Shown: piece by piece, positions 46,827 through 55,064 of the stretch
Layout: each line of letters starts with the position of its first letter
Numbering within the stretch: position 1 is the first letter of the stretch
DNA from: Mucilaginibacter pedocola
GTDB taxonomy: Bacteria; Bacteroidota; Bacteroidia; Sphingobacteriales; Sphingobacteriaceae
Reading direction: 5' to 3'
NCBI RefSeq assembly: GCF_002013915.1
Contig: NZ_MBTF01000006.1
Coordinates: 62,001-126,000, forward strand
DNA: 64,000 nucleotides
Notes under the pieces: generated by a model
What the model was told of the DNA's origin: nothing
The model's database searches: none
Seen by the model: the letters and a program-made list of their open reading frames with translations, nothing else
Translations under genes and position numbers: made by a program

Positions 46827-46847
46827 CTTTGCATTTCTTATAATAAC

Positions 46848-46919
46848 GGTCCCGTAGTTCAACGGATAGAATAGGAGTTTCCTAAACTCTAGATATGAGT
46901 TCGATTCTCGTCGGGACCA
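46848..46919 (+). tRNA. tRNA-Arg (anticodon CCU)
   Basis: The gene folds into a full cloverleaf. The acceptor stem is GGTCCCG/CGGGACC, and the anticodon stem GGAGT/ACTCT encloses loop TTCCTAA with anticodon CCT at 46881-46883. The T arm is ATGAG-TTCGATT-CTCGT, followed by discriminator A at 46919. CCA is not fully encoded; only CA follows the discriminator. It reads the AGG codon. It stands alone between metG and the phosphoesterase gene. Confidence 0.95.
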
Positions 46920-46925
46920 CAAGAA

Positions 46926-46965
46926 AGTAAAAAGCCCTCCGACATAAGTCGGAAGGCTTTTTACT
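46926..46965. terminator. Terminator between tRNA-Arg and the phosphoesterase gene
   Basis: AGTAAAAAGCC-c-TCCGAC pairs with GTCGGA-a-GGCTTTTTACT across ATAA, with one mismatch and flanking A and T tracts. It can act for the tRNA and for the convergent phosphoesterase gene. Confidence 0.9.
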
Positions 46966-46982
46966 TTTAATGCTGAGGCTAT

Positions 46983-48161
46983 TTATCCCCTCCTCAACGT
47001 AACCACCGCCACTTCCGGCCACATGCCTATCCTTCCCTTAAGACCTAAAAAGCCGAAGCCGCGGTTAACATATAAATACTTACCGGCTTTTTGGTATAGC
47101 CCGGCCCACTGCTTGTATACGTATTGTATAGGGCTCCATTTAATACCTAAAAAATCGATGCCGAACTGCATGCCGTGCGTATGCCCGGATAGCGTTAAAT
47201 GGATATGTTTTTGATGATCTAACGTTACTCCTTCCCAATGCGAGGGGTCGTGCGACATTAACACTTTGAAAGCATCTGCAGGAACGTTAGCGGTTGCCTT
47301 ATTCAAATCGCCATATTGGTGGAAACCGCCCTTGCCCCAATTCTCTACGCCTATTAGCGAGATGGAATCATCGCCTTTTTTGAGGTTAACGGCTTCATCG
47401 AGCAATAAACGAAAGCCAATTTCGGTGTGGACTTGTTTAAGCCTGTTAAGGTTTGCTCGTTTGGCTTCGGCGCTTTCCCATTGGGTGTAGTCGCCGTAGT
47501 CGTGGTTGCCAAGGATGGAAAATTTACCCATTGGCGCTTTTAATCCGGAGAAAGCAGGTATCCATCGTTCCATTTCCGACGCGCGGTTATTTACCAGGTC
47601 GCCGGTAAAAAGTACTACGTCGCTGTGTTGGGCATTTACCAGGTCGAGCCCCTTTTGAACGCCCGTAGCATCGGTAAAACTGCCGGCATGCACATCGGTT
47701 ATTTGTGTGATGGTGAAGCCGTCGAATGCTTCGGGCAGGTCGGGAAATGTAATGGTTTCTTTGCGTAACCGGTAAAAATGTTTTCCGCGGGTAATGCCAA
47801 ACAGTACAACCGAAAATACAATGGCCGAAATGCCAAAGGCCAGTTGGCTAACCCAAGTACTTCGGGCGGGGAAGCCGCGGAATATGCGTGTGATATCTTC
47901 GAGCAAGAGAATCGGCAATGCAACCAACCGCGGAATAAAAGCCAGTAGCATTAAGCCCATTACTATTGCAATTAGCCTTTGCTGAAGTTTTGAGCCACGC
48001 TGGATAAACATTGCGGCAATTAGGCCGCCCATCAACGCAAAATCGATAGCCCAGTACAGGCTTAACCATGGGGCTTCGCCAAACAAAGTTTGTAATGCGT
48101 GTAAGAAATAAAAATCGGTAAAAAACCAAAGTAAAAATATTAGGGGAATGCGCTTTGCCAT
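46983..48161 (-). CDS. Membrane-anchored metallophosphoesterase
   Basis: A 392-aa protein starting at 48161 (MAKRIPLIFLLWFFTDFYFL). Three or four hydrophobic helices come first (about residues 5-140), then a calcineurin-like domain: ITDVHAGSFTD, FTGDLVNNRASE, LGNHDYGDY, MSHDPSHW and LSGHTHGMQFG. All expected metal ligands (D, H, D, N, H, H, H) are present. The layout matches bacterial YkuE/YaeI-like phosphoesterases, which may act on lipid phosphates, but substrate is unknown. The extended frame to 48251 is unlikely. It is convergent with the tRNA. Confidence 0.9.
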   Translation of the reverse strand: MAKRIPLIFLLWFFTDFYFLHALQTLFGEAPWLSLYWAIDFALMGGLIAAMFIQRGSKLQQRLIAIVMGLMLLAFIPRLVALPILLLEDITRIFRGFPARSTWVSQLAFGISAIVFSVVLFGITRGKHFYRLRKETITFPDLPEAFDGFTITQITDVHAGSFTDATGVQKGLDLVNAQHSDVVLFTGDLVNNRASEMERWIPAFSGLKAPMGKFSILGNHDYGDYTQWESAEAKRANLNRLKQVHTEIGFRLLLDEAVNLKKGDDSISLIGVENWGKGGFHQYGDLNKATANVPADAFKVLMSHDPSHWEGVTLDHQKHIHLTLSGHTHGMQFGIDFLGIKWSPIQYVYKQWAGLYQKAGKYLYVNRGFGFLGLKGRIGMWPEVAVVTLRRG

Positions 48162-48281
48162 ATTGTTATGTGGTACAAAAAGGTACCTGTAAGTACGCAG
48201 ACGATTGAGCAGGCAAAATATTTTAAATGAAAACAGGTCATCAGGCTCCAAATGCCATATTGCTTATATTCGTACTCTACA

Positions 48282-48905
48282 ATGGCCCGTAAACACCTTA
48301 TATTGCTTCTTATCTTAATTGCAATAACCTTGCTGGTTACTGCCACACTCCACTATCCCGGCGGCTCGCAGGTAGATAAACACTCGATAGGGTACAGTTG
48401 GGGTAACAACTACATCAGTAACCTTTTCGGTCCCACTGCAATAAATGGTAGCGACAATGGTGCACGCTGGTGGGCCGTTGCAGGTATGATTTTTTTATCG
48501 GCGGGCTTTGCTACATTTTTCGTGGCATTTTCGGAGAGGATACCCACAAAGGGCGCTTCTAACATCATAAAATATGTAGGCGCCAGTGGTATGATATTTA
48601 CTTTTTTAATAGCTACACCTCTGCACGACGCCATGATAACGGTGGCGAGTACCATGTACCTCATCAGCATATTTTACATCACAGTTTTTATACTCCGGTC
48701 GCGATTGCATGCGTTCAAAGCCCTGTGTATTATTTGCCTGGCGATATTTTCCGCCACCCTTTACATGTACGGAACGCGAAGTTTAACTTATCTGCCTGTG
48801 ATGCAGAAAATTACCTTCGCCACCATGATATTGCTGGTTTTAGCACTGCATTACTTTACAAATGCTGAAGACTTTCAACCGAAGCAAGCAGAACGCCAGA
48901 GTTAA
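48282..48905 (+). CDS. Hypothetical polytopic membrane protein
   Basis: A 207-aa protein starting at the ATG at 48282 (MARKHLILLLILIAITLLVTATL). About six hydrophobic helices follow, for example WWAVAGMIFLSAGFATFFVAF and MITVASTMYLISIFYITVFIL. The pattern with YPGGS and SNLFG segments resembles a frequent Bacteroidota DUF998-like family, but I cannot be certain. The C-terminus is short and polar. It is divergent from the phosphoesterase gene. Confidence 0.65.
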   Translation: MARKHLILLLILIAITLLVTATLHYPGGSQVDKHSIGYSWGNNYISNLFGPTAINGSDNGARWWAVAGMIFLSAGFATFFVAFSERIPTKGASNIIKYVGASGMIFTFLIATPLHDAMITVASTMYLISIFYITVFILRSRLHAFKALCIICLAIFSATLYMYGTRSLTYLPVMQKITFATMILLVLALHYFTNAEDFQPKQAERQS

Positions 48906-48928
48906 GGCATTGCTTATCGGCAACAAAT

Positions 48929-48958
48929 AAAGGCCGCGCCCTCCACGGCGCGGCCTTT
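48929..48958. terminator. Terminator between convergent membrane protein and monooxygenase genes
   Basis: AAAGGCCGCGCC at 48929-48940 pairs perfectly with GGCGCGGCCTTT at 48947-48958 around CTCCAC, with flanking A and T bases on both sides. Confidence 0.9.
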
Positions 48959-48984
48959 CTTACAAACTCAAACCAATTATCAAA

Positions 48985-49284
48985 TTATATCAACTCTGTT
49001 GTCACGGTAACTTCCCGTTCGGCCAGTAGCGGGACTATTTGCCCTACCACTACTGTTTGGAAATGTTCCGAACTACGGTGTGCCGCCAGCGCCTCTTCGT
49101 TGGCGTAACCCTCAAAGAGCACGATGGTGTTGGCATCGGTAGTACTTTGGTGCAGGCGGTAAAAAAGGTTGCCTTCTTCCTGCCGGCTTTGGATTGCTGC
49201 CTGGTTAAGTAGAGCAAGCACGGTATCTAATTTGCCATCCTGAACACGCCATTTGGCAAATACATGTATGGGTTGCTGTTCCAT
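48985..49284 (-). CDS. Putative quinol monooxygenase (ABM family)
   Basis: A 99-aa antibiotic-biosynthesis-monooxygenase domain protein (HVFAKWRVQDGKLDTVLALLNQ, then EGNLFYRLHQSTTDANTIVLFEGYANEEALAAHRSSEHFQ). The AAHRSSEHF segment is the conserved family helix. These small dimeric proteins act on quinols or polyketides or degrade haem, with no bound cofactor needed in some. It is the second gene after the DJ-1/PfpI gene (30 bases), in an operon headed by a Crp/Fnr-linked site. Confidence 0.9.
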   Translation of the reverse strand: MEQQPIHVFAKWRVQDGKLDTVLALLNQAAIQSRQEEGNLFYRLHQSTTDANTIVLFEGYANEEALAAHRSSEHFQTVVVGQIVPLLAEREVTVTTELI

Positions 49285-49314
49285 TTTTATGATCTTTTAT
49301 AGTGATGCAATAAT

Positions 49315-49998
49315 TTATAAAACTTCAACAGCCTCTAAAACGGCTATCATTTTTTCGGCGACGCCTGTGGCCGATGCCGGGTTTTGGCCGGTAACCAGGT
49401 TGCCGTCGGCGATGCTGTATGGCTGCCATACAGCAACTGAGCTGTAATTGGCGCCGTTATTCCTCAAAGCGCTCTCTAACAAGAAAGGTACATCATCTTG
49501 CGCATAGTTTTCTTCTTCTGCATTGCTGAACGAAGTGATGTTTTTACCGTTGATAAGGTAGCTGCCATCGCTTAGTTTAACATTAAGCAACGATACCGGC
49601 CCATGACAAACCGCGCCCACAACACCGCCGCGTTCGTAAGTGGAGGCAATGGCCGCTTGCACCAATTTGTTATCGGGCATATCAACCATAGGTGCCAAAC
49701 CGCCGGGAACGAAAACGGCATCATAATCGGCAACGTTTACTTCGCTAAGCGGAAGGGTATGCTGCATTTTTTGCAAACCGTCGCCGGTAAGGAAGGCAGT
49801 GTTTAGTTCTTCATCTTTTTCGAACATGCCATCCAGCGAGGCCTCGCCGCCGTTAATGCTCACAATGTCTATATCGTAACCTTGTTTTTTAAAGGTTTGG
49901 TAAGGGTGGGCAATTTCGGTAAGGAAGCTGCCTGTTTTGCGGTTATTGGGGCCAATTGTGTTGGCGCTTGATGCAATAATCAATATTCTCTTTTTCAT
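49315..49998 (-). CDS. DJ-1/PfpI family (Hsp31-like) protein
   Basis: A 227-aa protein, with the start set at 49998 (MKKRILIIASSANTIGPNNRKTGSF). The nucleophile-elbow sequence GAVCHGPVSLLN carries the reactive Cys, and YDAVFVPGGLAPMVDMPDN and the NGKNITSFSNAEE segments are typical of type-1 glutamine-amidotransferase-like chaperone/glyoxalase proteins (Hsp31 or HchA group). A role in carbonyl-stress defence is likely by family. The extended frame to 50085 is rejected because it runs into the operator region. It is co-directional with the Crp/Fnr gene upstream. Confidence 0.92.
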   Translation of the reverse strand: MKKRILIIASSANTIGPNNRKTGSFLTEIAHPYQTFKKQGYDIDIVSINGGEASLDGMFEKDEELNTAFLTGDGLQKMQHTLPLSEVNVADYDAVFVPGGLAPMVDMPDNKLVQAAIASTYERGGVVGAVCHGPVSLLNVKLSDGSYLINGKNITSFSNAEEENYAQDDVPFLLESALRNNGANYSSVAVWQPYSIADGNLVTGQNPASATGVAEKMIAVLEAVEVL

Positions 49999-50093
49999 GG
50001 CTATAAAATTTAAAATGTTCAATTTGTTGTTTTGATATTTCAAATTTCGCCATTTGAGGTACCCTGCTACGAGGAGGCAAATCACTAAAAAAG

Positions 50094-50109
50094 TGTGACA
50101 AAAGTCACA
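50094..50109. promoter_or_regulatory. CRP-type site TGTGA-N6-TCACA
   Basis: TGTGAcaaaagTCACA matches the classical CRP consensus halves and spacing exactly. It lies between the Crp/Fnr gene (stop at 50122) and the DJ-1/PfpI gene (start at 49998), 96 bases before the latter. It is a strong candidate operator for the neighbouring regulator. Confidence 0.65.
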
Positions 50110-50121
50110 GCGGTAAACGTA

Positions 50122-50697
50122 CTATCGGCCTTTGCTGTTGGTATACAGCCTGCTCAGCGTTTCGCGGCTTACGCCCAGGTATTCGGCAATATATTTTTTG
50201 GGAATCTTTTGCATCAGGTGCGGGTACAACAGGCCAAACTCCTCGTAGCGTTGTTGCGGCGTGCTTGATAGCAGGGAGATAATGCGGCGGTGCTGGGCGG
50301 TGTAGCCCTTGGTGAGTTTTACGCGGAAGAAATGCTCCATCTTATGCAGGCCGGCAGCAAGTTTCTCGCGGCCGGCAAGGTTTAGGCAAAGTACTTCGGC
50401 ATCTTCCATGCAGGTGATGTGCAGGGTCGCTTTCTTCGCGTTAAAATAGGCCTGGTAATCGGCCATCCACCAGTTTTCGCCCGCAAATTGTACAATGTAT
50501 TCTTTGCCCTCGCTATCGAGGTAAAACATCCTGAAAATGCCCGAGAGAATGAGGTATTCTAAATTTGCCTGGTCGCCTTCCTGTATGAGGTATTGGTGCT
50601 TTTTCACGCGCTTAGGTACAAAGAACGTTTTGATGTACTCAAATTCCTCGTCGCTAAGGGCAATAATTTCTTCCAGGTGTTTGCGTAGTTTGTCCAT
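50122..50697 (-). CDS. Crp/Fnr family transcriptional regulator
   Basis: A 191-aa protein with a beta-roll N-terminal domain (VKKHQYLIQEGDQANLEYLILSGIFRMFY) and a C-terminal helix-turn-helix (YIAEYLGVSRETLSRLYT). Lacking the FNR cysteine cluster, it is of the ligand-unknown Bacteroidota type. Directly downstream, in the same direction, lie the DJ-1/PfpI and ABM genes, with a CRP-like palindrome in the gap. The azoreductase gene is upstream on the same strand, 96 bases away. Confidence 0.92.
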   Translation of the reverse strand: MDKLRKHLEEIIALSDEEFEYIKTFFVPKRVKKHQYLIQEGDQANLEYLILSGIFRMFYLDSEGKEYIVQFAGENWWMADYQAYFNAKKATLHITCMEDAEVLCLNLAGREKLAAGLHKMEHFFRVKLTKGYTAQHRRIISLLSSTPQQRYEEFGLLYPHLMQKIPKKYIAEYLGVSRETLSRLYTNSKGR

Positions 50698-50793
50698 AGG
50701 CGATTAGTAACCTAAGGTAGCAAATTCGGCCGATACAACCATTATAAGTAAAACGGGCAATACCTGTACGGTACTGCCCGCCGGGGGAATGCC

Positions 50794-51396
50794 CTACGCT
50801 ACCATCACGCTGTCAATACCTTTTTCCAAAGCATTGTCTTTCAGATCGGGTACGTTGGTGCCTTCTGCTCTCACAAAGTCAACATCCGTCATCCCTATAA
50901 AGCCCAGCATACTGCGCAGGTAGGGTTCAATAAAATCCATTGATTTCATGGGCCCGTCGGAATACACAAAACCCGAAGATATGGCCACGTATACTTTTTT
51001 GCCGGTGACAAGGCCGGTGGCGGTATGCCCTTCTACCTTAAAGGTTTGGCCCGAACGTACTACATGATCAAGCCATGCCTTCAGCGCCGAGTGGATGCTG
51101 AAGTTATACATGGGCGCACCAATTACAATTATATCTGCATCCTTAATTTCCTGTATGGCCTGGTCGGAGTGCTTTACGGCTTCAACATGTTCCGGCGTGC
51201 GGGCATCAGGCGGGGTGAAAAATGATGCCAGGTGGCTTTCTTCCAGATGTGGGAAATGCTCGTTTACCAGGTCGCGCTCAGTAACGGTACTGCCCGGGTA
51301 GGCGGCTTTAATTTTTTCTACAATGGCGTTGCCCAACTGTATGCTTACCGAGGCGGCACCGCGCGGGCTCGATAGAATATGCAATATTTTTTTCAT
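50794..51396 (-). CDS. azoR: FMN-dependent NADH-azoreductase
   Basis: A 200-aa flavodoxin-fold enzyme that reduces azo compounds and quinones with NADH. Family features are LHILSSPRGAASVSIQLGNAIVEKI near the N-terminus, the FMN-binding PMYNFSIHSALKAWLDHVVRSGQTF segment, and KKVYVAISSGFVY. It is divergent from an HxlR regulator and the 112-base gap holds a 34-bp perfect palindrome. This is the layout of a quinone- or electrophile-induced azoreductase under YodB-like control, known in Bacillus. Confidence 0.94.
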   Translation of the reverse strand: MKKILHILSSPRGAASVSIQLGNAIVEKIKAAYPGSTVTERDLVNEHFPHLEESHLASFFTPPDARTPEHVEAVKHSDQAIQEIKDADIIVIGAPMYNFSIHSALKAWLDHVVRSGQTFKVEGHTATGLVTGKKVYVAISSGFVYSDGPMKSMDFIEPYLRSMLGFIGMTDVDFVRAEGTNVPDLKDNALEKGIDSVMVA

Positions 51397-51453
51397 GGCG
51401 TTATTGTTTTAATACCCGCAAATCTACCTACCTTTGCTAATAAAAAGTTAGTA

Positions 51454-51487
51454 GTATACAAAAGGTTAGTACTAACCTTTTGTATAC
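51454..51487. promoter_or_regulatory. 34-bp perfect palindrome between azoR and hxlR
   Basis: The half-sequence GTATACAAAAGGTTAGT at 51454-51470 is mirrored exactly at 51471-51487, 17 bp per arm. Its centre (TTAGTACTAA) holds a TAGTACTA core like the TACT/AGTA sites of YodB-type regulators. It sits 57 bases before azoR and 21 bases before hxlR. Each arm holds TTTTG, which could serve as a -33 element, so binding would block both promoters. Confidence 0.8.
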
Positions 51488-51508
51488 TTTTCTTAATATC
51501 AATTACTT

Positions 51509-51865
51509 ATGAGCCAAGAGTGGGGAAGGGATGCTGTGAAGTGCAACGCAGCCATGACATCGGTTGCCGATGCATTATACGTTATTGGCGGCAAATGGAA
51601 GCTGCGCGTAATTGTTGCCCTCCGCGAAGGGTACACGCGTTTTAACGAGATACAGCGGTCTATCGATGGTATTTCGGCGCGGGTATTATCTGCCGAATTA
51701 AAGGAGCTGGAGTTGAACGGCTTTGTAAAGCGCGAGGTGATAGCCCAAACACCGGTGGTGGTAGAATACCATATTACGCCTTATGCCGATACACTGAGCG
51801 ATATATTAAAGGCCCTGATGGAGTGGGGCACCATGCATCGCGACAAGCTGCGGAGCGAACGGTAG
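51509..51865 (+). CDS. HxlR/YodB-type winged-helix redox regulator
   Basis: A 118-aa HxlR-family regulator (IGGKWKLRVIVALREGYTRFNEIQRSIDGISARVLSAELKELELNGFVKRE). A Cys at residue 12 (AVKCNAAM) lies where YodB-like repressors carry their sensing Cys. By analogy it may release DNA when the Cys is oxidised or alkylated by quinones. It is divergent from azoR, with a large palindrome at the shared control region. No second conserved Cys is present, so a one-Cys mechanism is likely. Confidence 0.93.
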   Translation: MSQEWGRDAVKCNAAMTSVADALYVIGGKWKLRVIVALREGYTRFNEIQRSIDGISARVLSAELKELELNGFVKREVIAQTPVVVEYHITPYADTLSDILKALMEWGTMHRDKLRSER

Positions 51866-51914
51866 TTTTTTGTAACATAATACCGATATTTGCCCCTACA
51901 CTAAAATAACGCGT

Positions 51915-52892
51915 ATGCCAGCAGCCGATAAGCCCGCCGAAAAGGAAAGTTTACACCCAAGGAATTTACACCGTGCTGGCTACGATTTTGCCGCGCTGGT
52001 AAAAGCCTCGCCGGCATTGGCAGATTTTGTGCGCCCTAACCCTGCCGGCGTAGAATCTATAAACTTTGCTGACCCTGATGCGGTTAAAGAACTTAACAGT
52101 GCATTGCTGAAAAGCTATTACGGGTTAAGCTACTGGGATATCCCCGACGGTTACCTTTGCCCGCCCATACCCGGCCGTGCCGATTATATACATTACCTTG
52201 CCGATTTGTTAGCCGAAGGAAACGGTGGTAATATACCTACCGGAAAAAGCATCCGTGTATTAGACGTAGGTGTTGGGGCCAACTGCGTATACCCTATTAT
52301 TGGGCACAGCGCATACGGCTGGCAATTTACCGGTACCGATACAGATGCCGAAGCTATCCGCTCGGCAAATAAAATTGTGAGTAATAACCCAACGCTTAGC
52401 GGCGCAATTAAAATTCGCCCGCAGAGCAATAAGGCCAATGTTTTTAAAGGTGCTATTACGCAGGGTGAATTGTACGATATCACCATGTGTAACCCGCCTT
52501 TTCATGCTTCGGCACAAGAGGCACAAGCCGGTACACTCAAAAAACTGCAAAACCTGAATAACGGCCGCCCGCAAAAGGCGCAGCTAAATTTTGGTGGTAA
52601 AAATGCAGAGCTTTGGTACCCCGGCGGCGAGATTGGTTTTATACGTTACATGGCCGAGCAAAGCCTGCTGTTTGCTGATAAGGTGCTTTGGTTTACCACG
52701 CTCGTATCAAAAAAAGACAGCCTTGCTGCAGTATACCGTGCCTTAAGCAAGGTAAAAGCTTTAGAGGTTAAAACTATTGAAATGCACCAGGGCCAAAAGG
52801 TAAGCCGCGTAGTAGCCTGGACGTTTTTGAGCGAGCCCGCGCAACGCACCTGGCGTAACGCTAACTGGAAAACAGGAATACAAAAGATTTAA
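51915..52892 (+). CDS. rlmF: 23S rRNA (adenine(1618)-N6)-methyltransferase
   Basis: A 325-aa methyltransferase that modifies A1618 of 23S rRNA. The family sequence is clear: SLHPRNLHRAGYDFAALVKASPAL at the N-terminus, the SAM-binding motif RVLDVGVGANCVYPIIG, and the catalytic NPPF motif (TMCNPPFHASAQEAQ). The C-terminal WFTTLVSKKDSLAAVYRAL segment is also typical. Length is close to E. coli RlmF (308 aa). It lies 50 bases after hxlR in the same direction but appears functionally separate. Confidence 0.95.
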   Translation: MPAADKPAEKESLHPRNLHRAGYDFAALVKASPALADFVRPNPAGVESINFADPDAVKELNSALLKSYYGLSYWDIPDGYLCPPIPGRADYIHYLADLLAEGNGGNIPTGKSIRVLDVGVGANCVYPIIGHSAYGWQFTGTDTDAEAIRSANKIVSNNPTLSGAIKIRPQSNKANVFKGAITQGELYDITMCNPPFHASAQEAQAGTLKKLQNLNNGRPQKAQLNFGGKNAELWYPGGEIGFIRYMAEQSLLFADKVLWFTTLVSKKDSLAAVYRALSKVKALEVKTIEMHQGQKVSRVVAWTFLSEPAQRTWRNANWKTGIQKI

Positions 52893-52954
52893 CATCGTCC
52901 GGCTAAAATCTACGGAACATTCTTAATTTTATGGGTACCAATTAACCCATTTAC

Positions 52955-54436
52955 GTGAGGCCCGGCTTTGCTGCACCTTTTATTTTATTGCTGTTGTGCA
53001 TTTTTGCCTTTACCGGCGAGGGCTATGGGCGCAATATGCGTAATAGCGCCCAACAACAGGATACCACCAAAAAGGAGCGCCCAAAGCGCACTAATGCCTG
53101 CACCGCTATTGGTAACCTAACCGGCACCACTTGTATAGGCAGCGAGCTGAAGGCATCGGTAAGTACCGAAGCTTTTGCACCCATAGCAATGGCTCAATGG
53201 TTTACAGGCAATAATACTTTGGTGCTTACCCAATCGGCGGGGCCATTTGTTTATACCCCACCCGTAACCGGAACCTATTACGTGAAGATCACAACAACCG
53301 AGGGATGCCAGGTTACAACCAATTCGGTTACTATATCGGCACTTAAAGAGCCGCTTATTAAAATAACTACGCCCTCTAATGTGGTTTGTGCCGATTTTCC
53401 TACACCATCGTTTACCGGTGTGCCTACTTATAACGGTGAACACCCTACCTACCAATGGAAGGTTAATGGTATGGCGGTTGGGCCCGTAGTTACCGAAGTG
53501 CTTACCCCTTTTAAACCAATAGGGTTAAAAAAAGGCGATAAAGTAACCTGTGAGATGACCAGTAGCGATGATTGTATTACCCGCCCGGTTGTGGAGAGCG
53601 CCCCCATTTTTATTGAAGACGTGCCCAACCAAAATCCCTCGGCAACTATAGCCCTGCTTACCACTACACCTTGCGAAGGAAGCGCGCTTACTTTCGAAGC
53701 TTTTCCCATTAATACCGGGAATGTTACTGTTTATTTATGGTTTGTAAATGGCGTAGGCGCAGGCAATGGCGATAAAAAGACATTCACATCTTCAAATTTG
53801 AAAGATGGAGACGAGGTAAGCTGCACCGTAATAAGTACAGCAAAAGTCTGCCAATCTTTTACATCCTTCATGAGCGATCCGTTGACAGTGCATTTCACCC
53901 CAACGGTTACACCCGAAATAAGCATAGCATCGGTAACTGCTGAGATCGATGTTTCAGTTACCTACAAGGCAACAATAAAGCATGGCGGCAGCGCGCCCAA
54001 TTACCAATGGCATATAAACGGCCAAAACGTTGGTACCAATGCAGATACTTATACCGCTTATAAACTTACCCCCGGGGATGTGCTTACCTGTACACTAACG
54101 AGCAATGTTGATTGCACACTTAGCAACACTATCACCTCCGATCCGCTTACTAATAATGTCACCCTTCCCGTTAGGAGGGTTATCGTAAACATGTTTACCC
54201 CCAATGGCGATGGCGTAAACGATACCTGGGCGTTTCCGGGTGTAGATGCCTTTAGGAATGCTAAAGTAAGTGTGTATAACCGTTACGGAAAAATTGTATT
54301 TAACTCAACAGGCTTTATTGTGCAATGGGACGGAAAAACAAATGCCGGAGGGCCATGCCCATCCGGCGTGTATTATTATTTCATCAACTTCGGCCAATCT
54401 AAAACACAGGCCGGGTCAGTTACCATTATACGGTAA
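52955..54436 (+). CDS. Gliding-motility-associated CHU_C (T9SS type B) secreted protein
   Basis: A 493-aa secreted protein starting with GTG at 52955, whose signal is FILLLLCIFAFTGEGYG. Several Ig-like repeats follow, each with paired Cys (for example TCIGSELKASVS, CEGSALTFEAF). The final 85 residues form the CHU_C domain: VNMFTPNGDGVNDTWAFPGVDAF, RYGKIVFNSTG, QWDGKTNAGGPCPSGVYYYFINFG. This is the type B sorting signal for the type IX secretion system, which anchors proteins at the cell surface. No T9SS machinery gene is in the window. An ATGGGT/ACCCAT repeat at 52931-52950 lies before the start. Confidence 0.9.
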   Translation: MRPGFAAPFILLLLCIFAFTGEGYGRNMRNSAQQQDTTKKERPKRTNACTAIGNLTGTTCIGSELKASVSTEAFAPIAMAQWFTGNNTLVLTQSAGPFVYTPPVTGTYYVKITTTEGCQVTTNSVTISALKEPLIKITTPSNVVCADFPTPSFTGVPTYNGEHPTYQWKVNGMAVGPVVTEVLTPFKPIGLKKGDKVTCEMTSSDDCITRPVVESAPIFIEDVPNQNPSATIALLTTTPCEGSALTFEAFPINTGNVTVYLWFVNGVGAGNGDKKTFTSSNLKDGDEVSCTVISTAKVCQSFTSFMSDPLTVHFTPTVTPEISIASVTAEIDVSVTYKATIKHGGSAPNYQWHINGQNVGTNADTYTAYKLTPGDVLTCTLTSNVDCTLSNTITSDPLTNNVTLPVRRVIVNMFTPNGDGVNDTWAFPGVDAFRNAKVSVYNRYGKIVFNSTGFIVQWDGKTNAGGPCPSGVYYYFINFGQSKTQAGSVTIIR

Positions 54437-54447
54437 AAGCGGGATGG

Positions 54448-54783
54448 TTAAGCACTTGCTTTTTCAGCTTCGGGTTTAGCAACTTTGGGGGCTTTTGTTG
54501 CGGTGGCTTTTGCAGGCTCGGCAGCAGCAGGTTTTTCCGCAACAGCTTTAGCCTCGGCGGCTTCGGCAGCTTTTGCTACTGCTCCTTTATCAACCTTTAT
54601 TTGAGCAGCTATTTTTTTTGCCAGGCTTTTAGCGGCTTTTTCTATTTCTTTATTGGTTTTTTTAGAAGTTGCGCCTAATTTTTCGGCAGTCTCTTTTAGT
54701 TGGATAGCGAGTGAAGCCCTGATGCTTTGGGTTGCAGCTTTACGTGCCGATTTAATTAAGACTTTAAGTTTATTTTTCTTCAT
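54448..54783 (-). CDS. Lysine/alanine-rich histone H1-like protein
   Basis: A 111-aa protein, rich in Lys and Ala. The first 60 residues are helical and basic (KLKVLIKSARKAATQSIRA, KKTNKEIEKAAKSLAKKIAAQ); the rest is a KAPKVAKPEAEKA-type low-complexity tail. It resembles H1-like proteins of Bacteroidota and the KAAP tails of eukaryotic H1, so DNA binding and nucleoid compaction are likely. Strong low complexity makes homology hard to judge. It is convergent with the CHU_C gene, 11 bases away. Confidence 0.75.
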   Translation of the reverse strand: MKKNKLKVLIKSARKAATQSIRASLAIQLKETAEKLGATSKKTNKEIEKAAKSLAKKIAAQIKVDKGAVAKAAEAAEAKAVAEKPAAAEPAKATATKAPKVAKPEAEKASA

Positions 54784-54883
54784 AACAGCAAATTATGCTG
54801 CAAAGATAGGTTATCGCAAAATTAAACCAATGTTATTATTATGTTAACAGTTGCGTAAGTGCTTAACATTTACCGCATTAGGC

Positions 54884-55063
54884 ATGGCTATTGTGGCGCT
54901 AAGTTATATGCAAATCAACGGGTTAGAAATAGGGATAATAGTGCTGCTTACCATTGGTTTGATCATTTGGCTAATAGCGCGCAACCGCAAAGACAAAAAA
55001 GCCTTTGAAAAGGATCAATTGGAAAACGACATCCAATCGCCCGATCCCGAAAAGAAAGTTTAG
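54884..55063 (+). CDS. Small membrane protein
   Basis: A 59-aa protein with one clear helix (LEIGIIVLLTIGLIIWLIA) followed by a charged tail (RNRKDKKAFEKDQLENDIQ). An alternative start at a TTG at 54851 adds 11 residues. It has no recognisable family. It is divergent from the H1-like gene and ends one base before the stop of the DUF47 gene, so no operon is evident. Confidence 0.6.
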   Translation: MAIVALSYMQINGLEIGIIVLLTIGLIIWLIARNRKDKKAFEKDQLENDIQSPDPEKKV

Positions 55064-55064
55064 C

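Noticed and set aside
49998..50085. Longer start for the DJ-1/PfpI protein
   Set aside because: The added 29 residues have no family match and would be translated from the operator region.
11049..52952. Shared word AATTAACCCATTT at 11049-11061 and 52940-52952
   Set aside because: A 13-base AT-rich match at two sites in 64 kb can be chance; only the first site aligns with a promoter element.
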